A stretch of DNA of 64,000 nucleotides from Serpens gallinarum. GTDB taxonomy: Bacteria; Pseudomonadota; Gammaproteobacteria; Pseudomonadales; Pseudomonadaceae. Shown piece after piece: positions 59,090 to 64,000 of the stretch. The first letter of the stretch is position 1. Each line of letters starts with the position of its first letter. The notes beneath the pieces are model-generated. The model was not told the origin of the DNA. It saw only the letters and a list, made by a program, of their open reading frames with translations, and did not search any database. The DNA lies in the NCBI RefSeq assembly GCF_014836765.1, contig NZ_JACSQG010000003.1, forward strand, positions 186,001 to 250,000, in the 5' to 3' direction. The translations under genes and the position numbers were made by a program.

Positions 59090-59141
59090 TTGATGCTTCA
59101 TCGCGACCGCACAGGCCCTGCGGCTTGCGATGAAGCATCAA
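59090..59141. repeat. large perfect palindrome between the GNAT gene and xthA
   Basis: TTGATGCTTCATCGC (59090-59104) and GCGATGAAGCATCAA (59127-59141) are exact reverse complements, and the 22-base loop contains a further CCGCA/TGCGG pairing (59107-59111, 59119-59123). There is no T tract. It may be a divergent-promoter operator, an RNA hairpin in the xthA leader, or a dispersed repeat. Confidence 0.85.
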
Positions 59142-59179
59142 CAACCCCTAGCATCGCAGTTTTCTCAGGACCTGCCGCA

Positions 59180-59992
59180 ATGAAGTTGGTTTCGTTCAAT
59201 ATCAATGGTCTGCGCGCTCGCCCGCATCAGCTGGCGGCCCTGATCGACAAGCACCAGCCCGACGTGATCGGTCTGCAAGAGACCAAAGTCTCCGATGAGC
59301 AGTTCCCTCTCGCCGATGTACAAGCACTGGGCTATCACGTGCACTACCACGGCCAGAAAGGCCATTACGGTGTCGCCCTGCTCTCGCGTCAGGCGCCGCT
59401 GGAGGTCTACAAGGGCTTTCCTACCGATGGAGAAGAATCCCAGCGGCGCTGGATCGGCGGCCGTTTCGCCACCGCCGACGGACAGACCATCCATGTTTTC
59501 AACGGGTACTTCCCACAGGGCGAAAGCCGCAATCACCCGGTGAAGTTTCCAGCCAAAACGCAGTTTTATGCCGACCTGCAGCGTCTGATGGAAGAGCGAT
59601 TCCAGCCGCAAGAAGCGGTGGTGGTAATGGGCGATTTCAATATTTCCCCCCAGGATTGCGACATCGGCATCGGTGCTGAGAATGCCAAGCGCTGGCTGCG
59701 CACCGGCAAATGCAGCTTTCTGCCTGAAGAGCGCGAGTGGCTGGAGCGTTTGAAGGGCTGGGGTCTGGTGGACAGCTTCCGCCACTTGTATCCAGAGGTT
59801 GATGATCGCTTCAGCTGGTTCGATTACCGCAGCCGCGGTTTTGAAGACGTACCCAAGCGCGGCCTGCGCATCGACCTGATCCTCGCCTCGCTGGGCTTAC
59901 AGGAGCGGATCAAGGACGCCGGCATCGACTATGAACTGCGCGGCATGGAAAAACCGTCTGATCATGCACCGGTCTGGCTGGAAATTATCTAG
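59180..59992 (+). CDS. xthA: exodeoxyribonuclease III
   Basis: A 270-residue AP endonuclease/3'-5' exonuclease of base excision repair. Catalytic residues are Asn7 (SFNING), Glu34 (LQETKV), Asp152 and Asn154 (MGDFNIS), and Asp261-His262 (SDHAPV). The ATG at 59180 gives the canonical N-terminus [15 protein letters not shown]; the frame extends upstream only by chance. No obvious SOS box is present. It stands alone on its strand before the PstS-OmpA gene. Confidence 0.95.
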   Translation: MKLVSFNINGLRARPHQLAALIDKHQPDVIGLQETKVSDEQFPLADVQALGYHVHYHGQKGHYGVALLSRQAPLEVYKGFPTDGEESQRRWIGGRFATADGQTIHVFNGYFPQGESRNHPVKFPAKTQFYADLQRLMEERFQPQEAVVVMGDFNISPQDCDIGIGAENAKRWLRTGKCSFLPEEREWLERLKGWGLVDSFRHLYPEVDDRFSWFDYRSRGFEDVPKRGLRIDLILASLGLQERIKDAGIDYELRGMEKPSDHAPVWLEII

Positions 59993-60031
59993 GTTCCGAC
60001 CGAAAAGGACCTGTTCGGCAATTGCGATAGA

Positions 60032-60049
60032 CCGTCACATGATTGACAC
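60032..60049 (+). promoter_or_regulatory. possible PHO box
   Basis: CCGTCAC-ATGA-TTGACAC gives two imperfect copies (about 5/7 and 4/7) of the CTGTCAT half-site with the required 4-base spacer, 45 bases before the ATG at 60095. PhoB control of a phosphate-binding-like protein is plausible but the match is moderate. Confidence 0.4.
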
Positions 60050-60094
60050 ATTACGAATCTAGCCTGCGCGGCATATTTACATGGAGAAGTAACC

Positions 60095-61507
60095 ATGCCG
60101 CGCACCGTCGCACACCGATTCGGACGTCTAACCCGCACGTTTTGTGTATCCCTCGCGCTGTGCGGCTGTGTACTGCCCAGCGTGGTACAGGCCGAAAGCC
60201 CAACCGAGACCGTCCTGCGTATCCAGGGCTCCAACACCATTGGCGCCAAGCTGGCTCCGGCGCTGGTCGAAGGGTTGTTTCAACGACAGGGATTACGAGG
60301 CATCCGTACTGTGCAGGGGGCGCGCGCGAACGAACAGCGCGTGGTCGCCTACACCCCCCAGGGGCGGCTGGTGCAAGTCGTCATCGCCGCCCACGGCTCC
60401 AGTACCGGTTTCACCGCCTTGCACTCCCATACGGCCGAATTGGCCGCTTCCTCCCGCCCGGTCAAAGACAGCGAGGTCGCAGCTCTGGCGGCTTTCGGCG
60501 ATCTGCGCTCCGCCAGTGCCGAACAGGTGATCGCCATCGATGGCCTGGCGATCATCGTGCACCCAAAGAACCCCCTTCAGCATCTGGATACGAAGCAACT
60601 GGCCGCAGTGTTTGCTGGCGAGCTGAACAACTGGAGCGCAGTGGGTGGTGCACCTGCTCCAATCACTCTGTATGCCCGCGATGACCAATCCGGCACCTAC
60701 GACACGTTCAAGGAGCTGGTGCTCAACGCCGATGGCCGCACGCTGGGGCCGGCTGCCCAGCGCTTCGAGTCCAATGACCGCCTCGCCCAAGCGGTGCTGG
60801 CTGACCGTCACGGTATCGGCTTTGTAGGCCTGGCATCGGTTGGCCAAAGCAAGGCGCTGTTGATTTCCAACGGTGAAGGCCTTCCCCTGCCGCCCAACGC
60901 CAACACTCTCGCCACCGAGGACTATCCGCTGTCCCGGCGTTTGTTCATTTACAACCTGCCAGGCGAGCAAAACCCGTGGGCCCAGCGATTAATCGACTTC
61001 GCGCACGGCCCGCAAGGTCAGGCCATCGTGGAAAATGTCGGTTTCATTTCCCAGAACGTGCGCACCATGCGCATCACGCCCAGCGAACAGATGCCAGTTG
61101 CCTACCGGCAGTTGGCGCGTCAAGCGCAGCGTCTATCGGTGAATTTTCGTTTCCAGGAAGGCAGCGCCCAGCTGGACAACAAGGCGCTGCGCGATATCGA
61201 TCGGATACGCGAGTACCTGCGCGCCCACGAGATGTCGGGAAGCCAGGTGACATTGGTGGGGTTTGGCGATGCCAAGAACAACGCGCAGCGTGCCGACCTG
61301 CTGTCGCGACTGCGCGCCATGGCTGTGCGTCGAGAATTGCGCAGGAATGGCGTCGTTATCAGCAGTATTGTCGGCATCGGCGATGAAATGCCGGTGGCAG
61401 CGAACGACCTGGAAGACAGTCGCCTGAAGAATCGACGCGTGGAGGTCTGGGTCAACCGAGCCCTCGGCAACGATCTGTTACCTGAACCCATTGCCGTGAC
61501 GCCTTGA
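60095..61507 (+). CDS. phosphate-binding-like protein fused to an OmpA domain
   Basis: A 470-residue exported protein combining a PstS-like periplasmic binding domain (about 38-320) with a C-terminal OmpA/peptidoglycan-binding domain (350-455). Blocks are RIQGSNTIGAKLAPALVEGL, YARDDQSGTYDTFKELVLNA and GIGFVGLASVGQSKALLI in the first part, and RFQEGSAQLDN and RLKNRRVEVWVNRALG in the second. The signal peptide ends about residue 33 (VVQA). The OmpA tail would tether it to the cell wall rather than deliver ligand to an ABC permease. A moderate PHO box precedes it. The ligand is inferred as phosphate from family only. Confidence 0.85.
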   Translation: MPRTVAHRFGRLTRTFCVSLALCGCVLPSVVQAESPTETVLRIQGSNTIGAKLAPALVEGLFQRQGLRGIRTVQGARANEQRVVAYTPQGRLVQVVIAAHGSSTGFTALHSHTAELAASSRPVKDSEVAALAAFGDLRSASAEQVIAIDGLAIIVHPKNPLQHLDTKQLAAVFAGELNNWSAVGGAPAPITLYARDDQSGTYDTFKELVLNADGRTLGPAAQRFESNDRLAQAVLADRHGIGFVGLASVGQSKALLISNGEGLPLPPNANTLATEDYPLSRRLFIYNLPGEQNPWAQRLIDFAHGPQGQAIVENVGFISQNVRTMRITPSEQMPVAYRQLARQAQRLSVNFRFQEGSAQLDNKALRDIDRIREYLRAHEMSGSQVTLVGFGDAKNNAQRADLLSRLRAMAVRRELRRNGVVISSIVGIGDEMPVAANDLEDSRLKNRRVEVWVNRALGNDLLPEPIAVTP

Positions 61508-61548
61508 GAGGCATAGCCTATATGGGTTGTGACGCCGGGCCCCTCTGG

Positions 61549-61598
61549 CGATGAGTAAGCGTTTCTCATCGTGATGTCGGAGTCACTTTTTTTCCGAC
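61549..61598 (+). promoter_or_regulatory. two-hairpin leader of the TerC-family gene
   Basis: CGATGAG (61549-61555) pairs with CTCATCG (61565-61571), and GTCGGA (61576-61581) pairs with TCCGAC (61593-61598) around a T7 loop. They lie in the 112-base leader before the ATG at 61620, just ahead of the AAGGGG ribosome site. It does not match the yybP-ykoY riboswitch consensus known to me, but a regulatory leader is likely because homologous genes often have one. Confidence 0.5.
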
Positions 61599-61619
61599 AC
61601 CTTTGAAGGGGCCTGCGCA

Positions 61620-62621
61620 ATGCTTGAATTCCTCACGACTCCATTATTTGGCACGGCCACGTGGCTGTGGCTGTGCTTCCTGCTCATTGTGATCGCACTG
61701 CTGGTGCTCGACCTGGGCGTCCTGCATCGCACTGAGCGCGAAATCGAAATGCGTGAAAGCCTGCTGTTGTACAGCGGATATTTCAGCGTGGGTGTGCTGT
61801 TCGGGGTGTGGGTCTGGTTCGAACTGGGCGCGCAGAGCGCCCTGGAGTTCTACACCGGCTTCCTGGTCGAACAGTCGCTGTCCATGGACAACGTGTTCGT
61901 CATGGCGATGATCTTCGCCGCCTTCGGCATTCCCCGTCGTTACCAGCACCGCGTGCTGTTCTGGGGCATTATCGGGGTGATCGTGCTGCGCGCCATCATG
62001 ATCGGCCTCGGCGCTGCCCTAGTGGCCGAGTTCGCCTGGATTCTCTACCTGTTCGGGGCCTTCCTGCTCTACTCCGGCGTGAAAATGTTCCTCGAAAAAG
62101 AAGAAGAACACCCGGACATCGAGAACAACCGCTTCGTTCGCTTTGCACGTAAACACATCCGCGTGACCGATACCCTGCATGGTGGCAAGTTCCTGGTGCG
62201 TTTGCAGCCGGAAGGTGCGCCCCACCCCCTGCTTTACGCCACGCCGCTGCTGTTGTGCCTGGTGCTGATCGAATTGGCCGACCTGGTGTTCGCCGTGGAC
62301 AGTGTGCCGGCCGTGTTCTCCATCACTCAGGACCCGTTCATCGTCTATACCTCGAACATCTTCGCCATCCTCGGCCTGCGTTCGCTGTACTTCGCCCTGG
62401 CCGCGCTGATGCACCGTTTCGTGTACCTCAAGTACGCGCTGGCGCTGGTGCTGATCTTCATTGGCGGCAAGATCCTTCTGCACGACTTCTACAAGGTGCC
62501 GGCCCTGCTCTCGCTGTGCATGACCTTTGGCCTATTGGCCGGTGGTGTACTGTTATCGCTGATCAAGACGCGTAATCAGCCAGCCGAGGCGAAAGTCGAG
62601 GCCAAGGAAAGCCATAGCTGA
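61620..62621 (+). CDS. TerC/Alx-family membrane protein
   Basis: A 333-residue inner-membrane protein with about nine helices, of the TerC family that exports Mn2+ (Alx, MeeF/MeeY-like). Acidic metal-site motifs are SMDNVFVMAMIF and LVFAVDSVPAVFSITQD. An acidic loop (EKEEEHPDIE) lies mid-protein. Manganese export is the best family-based guess; tellurite resistance is the historic name only. AAGGGG at 61606-61611 is the ribosome site. A leader with two hairpins precedes and a bidirectional terminator follows. Confidence 0.87.
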   Translation: MLEFLTTPLFGTATWLWLCFLLIVIALLVLDLGVLHRTEREIEMRESLLLYSGYFSVGVLFGVWVWFELGAQSALEFYTGFLVEQSLSMDNVFVMAMIFAAFGIPRRYQHRVLFWGIIGVIVLRAIMIGLGAALVAEFAWILYLFGAFLLYSGVKMFLEKEEEHPDIENNRFVRFARKHIRVTDTLHGGKFLVRLQPEGAPHPLLYATPLLLCLVLIELADLVFAVDSVPAVFSITQDPFIVYTSNIFAILGLRSLYFALAALMHRFVYLKYALALVLIFIGGKILLHDFYKVPALLSLCMTFGLLAGGVLLSLIKTRNQPAEAKVEAKESHS

Positions 62622-62625
62622 CAAG

Positions 62626-62657
62626 ACAAACAGGGCGCCGCCAGGCGCCCTGTTTGT
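62626..62657. terminator. bidirectional terminator
   Basis: ACAAACAGGGCGCC and GGCGCCCTGTTTGT are exact 14-base reverse complements around a GCCA loop, A-rich on one flank and T-rich on the other. It serves both the TerC-family gene and the convergent mddA-like gene. Confidence 0.95.
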
Positions 62658-62670
62658 TTCGGTAGTTCGC

Positions 62671-63429
62671 TTACACTGCATCTTTGGCCTGCTGGCCACG
62701 CGCCGACCGAAACCTGGGCAACAGCTTGGGCACTTGATGCCGGTAGTCCCTGTATTCCGGGTGCGCATCGATCAGGTCGCGCTCCTCAAAGCTGATCGCC
62801 GCGACAATATAGGCGGCGGTCACCAAAGCAAACAGCATATGGGTAACGCTCATCTGCGGCGTGCACCAGATGGCAAAGAACCAGCCTACGTATAAGGGAT
62901 GGCGCACCAGTCGGTAGGCGCCCGGCGTCTTGAACGGCAAGTCGGTGTAAGCTTTGCCCCGCAACTGCAGCCACACCTGGCGCAAGCCGAACAGATCGAA
63001 GTGATTGATCAGGAAGGTGCTGTACAGCAACAACACCCAACCGAAGGCGAAGCCTGCATACATCAGCCATTGCCCGGTCCGACTTTCCAGTGTCCACACG
63101 TCCCCGCCCAGCGGCTGCCAGAAATAAAACAGCAGAGTCAGCGCCAAGCTGGAGAACAGCACATAGGTGCTGCGCTCGGCGGCTACGGGGATGATCTGCG
63201 TCCACAGTGCCTTGAAAGCCGGTCGTGCCATCAGGCTGTGCTGCACAGCGAATATCGTCAGCAGCAACAGATCGATGGCCAGGGCCGGGCCTGACGCCAG
63301 CTCGGGAGGACCATCAATGGTGCGCGGCACGCCGGGCAAGTTGCCGAGAAAGGCAATGGCATAGAGAAAGGTGACAAAGAACCCGACATAGCTGGCGATG
63401 CCGTAGAGGAAGATCAGATAGCGCTTCAT
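62671..63429 (-). CDS. mddA: MddA/isoprenylcysteine-methyltransferase-like membrane protein
   Basis: A 252-residue membrane protein with five or six helices of the NnrU/MddA family. Blocks are FAVQHSLMARPAFK, then FLINHFDLFGLRQVWL and the methyltransferase-type RLVRHPLYVGWFFAIWCTP, with EERDLIDAHPEYRDYRHQVP near the end. MddA methylates methanethiol to dimethyl sulfide; that substrate is inferred by similarity. The ATG at 63429 (MKRYLIF) is preferred to longer in-frame starts up to 63684, which are not family-like. Confidence 0.8.
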   Translation of the reverse strand: MKRYLIFLYGIASYVGFFVTFLYAIAFLGNLPGVPRTIDGPPELASGPALAIDLLLLTIFAVQHSLMARPAFKALWTQIIPVAAERSTYVLFSSLALTLLFYFWQPLGGDVWTLESRTGQWLMYAGFAFGWVLLLYSTFLINHFDLFGLRQVWLQLRGKAYTDLPFKTPGAYRLVRHPLYVGWFFAIWCTPQMSVTHMLFALVTAAYIVAAISFEERDLIDAHPEYRDYRHQVPKLLPRFRSARGQQAKDAV

Positions 63430-63550
63430 GGGATAAATCCTGCCTCGTCGTGAAGAAACTGCGGATGTGCAGTCGAGGTCAGGGTGCGCCGGCTGTGTAT
63501 CGGCACGATGTCGGGGTGCCGCGGTTTTGTAGCCTTTTGGTTTCAGCTGG

Positions 63551-64000
63551 TCATGCCGGCAGGTTGGTGCGTAGCCAGGTATATAGCGCCGATTCGTCCA
63601 ACGGTTTGTGCCACACCGCGCGCACGCCAAGGGCCTGCACGTGCGCTTCATCGAGCTGATCACTGAAGCCGCTATAAAGCGCAATGGGAAGATCGGGCCG
63701 TGCGGCCAGTAGACGCTCGGCCAGTTGCAGGCCGGTCAGGCGCGGCATGCATTGATCCAGGATCAGCAGATCCCAGGCCGCTGGGTCCAGCTGTAGCTCA
63801 CCACAAGCCTGCTCGGCATCCGACCACACCTGGACATCCAGGCCCCACTGCCGCAGCCGCTCGCTCATGAACTCAGCCACCAGCGGCTCGTCATCAACTA
63901 CCGCCACGCGCCCATGCAAGGGCCTGCAGGCGTGCTCCATGGACAGCAATGGCGGAATCAATACCTGGAAGCAGGACCCCTTCCCCGCCTGTGTGCTCAG
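63551..64000 (-). CDS. hybrid sensor histidine kinase, C-terminal part only
   Basis: The frame is open to the window edge, so only about 149 residues are seen. The first residues (GKGSCFQVLIPPL) are the end of a histidine-kinase ATP-binding domain, followed by a receiver domain with VAVVDDEPLVAEF, the phospho-acceptor Asp in LLILDQCMPRL and Lys in WHKPLDE. The window-internal TTG at 63961 is not the start. Signal and partner are unknown. Confidence 0.85.
   Translation of the reverse strand: MSTQAGKGSCFQVLIPPLLSMEHACRPLHGRVAVVDDEPLVAEFMSERLRQWGLDVQVWSDAEQACGELQLDPAAWDLLILDQCMPRLTGLQLAERLLAARPDLPIALYSGFSDQLDEAHVQALGVRAVWHKPLDESALYTWLRTNLPA

Noticed and set aside
61508-61619. yybP-ykoY Mn2+ riboswitch ahead of the TerC-family gene
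   Set aside because: The leader has two hairpins but lacks the conserved riboswitch core as I know it, so it is reported only as a possible leader.

Overview
The window is chromosomal DNA of a Pseudomonas, probably from the fluorescens/putida side of the genus. The evidence is high-GC coding sequence, typical pseudomonad gene order, Pseudomonas-style REP repeats, and genus-typical families (DUF3509, the PA2169-like DUF2383 family, bacterial metallothionein, MuxABC-OpmB). No rRNA, tRNA, CRISPR array or intact insertion sequence was seen. Organism and family assignments come from reading the sequence; no database was searched.

Positions 1-34,000 form a dense stationary-phase/stress and storage-carbon island. 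From memory, its content resembles the PA2134-PA2169 stretch of P. aeruginosa PAO1. It begins inside glgX, followed by a CBS-domain protein and a zinc alcohol dehydrogenase. Next comes a translationally coupled DUF72-ybhP-clsB-ybhN operon, then yqhA, then the minus-strand operon glgE - treS/pep2 - glgB. Together with glgX and glgP this makes most of a trehalose-to-glycogen (GlgE) pathway: TreS makes maltose from trehalose, the fused Pep2 domain phosphorylates it, GlgE polymerises maltose-1-phosphate, GlgB branches the product, and GlgP and GlgX degrade it. A zapE-type ATPase, an SDR, the two-gene NHEJ system (ligD, ku), an MgtC-like protein, small KGG-type and NQ-rich proteins and a Rho-N-like basic protein are interleaved. 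A divergent tyrosine integrase / KfrA-like coiled-coil pair with an AT-rich, repeat-rich control region sits at 26,969-29,255. Hemerythrin, metallothionein, DUF4142, DUF3509, a second zinc dehydrogenase coupled to a small membrane protein and a YetF-like protein, and a DUF2383 protein complete the island.

Positions 34,200-42,700 hold a DUF3182/alpha-beta-hydrolase pair, a sulfur operon (D-cysteine desulfhydrase plus the cystine ABC transporter tcyJLN), a PIG-L deacetylase, diacylglycerol kinase, a 52-residue protein and an orphan TRAP-type binding protein with a well-formed sigma-54 promoter.

Positions 42,700-64,000 carry envelope and general functions: the muxA-muxB-muxC-opmB efflux operon with a repeat inserted between muxB and muxC, a monooxygenase-fold protein, tpx, tamB-tamA, a GNAT protein, xthA, a PstS-OmpA fusion, a TerC-family protein, an mddA-like methyltransferase, and the C-terminal end of a hybrid sensor kinase cut by the window edge.

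The least explained items are the integrase/KfrA module, a near-consensus LexA box in a 620-base stretch with no convincing gene (22,724-23,344), and several strong hairpins and repeats. I did not find a clearly new multi-gene system. The integrase/KfrA pair is the best candidate.
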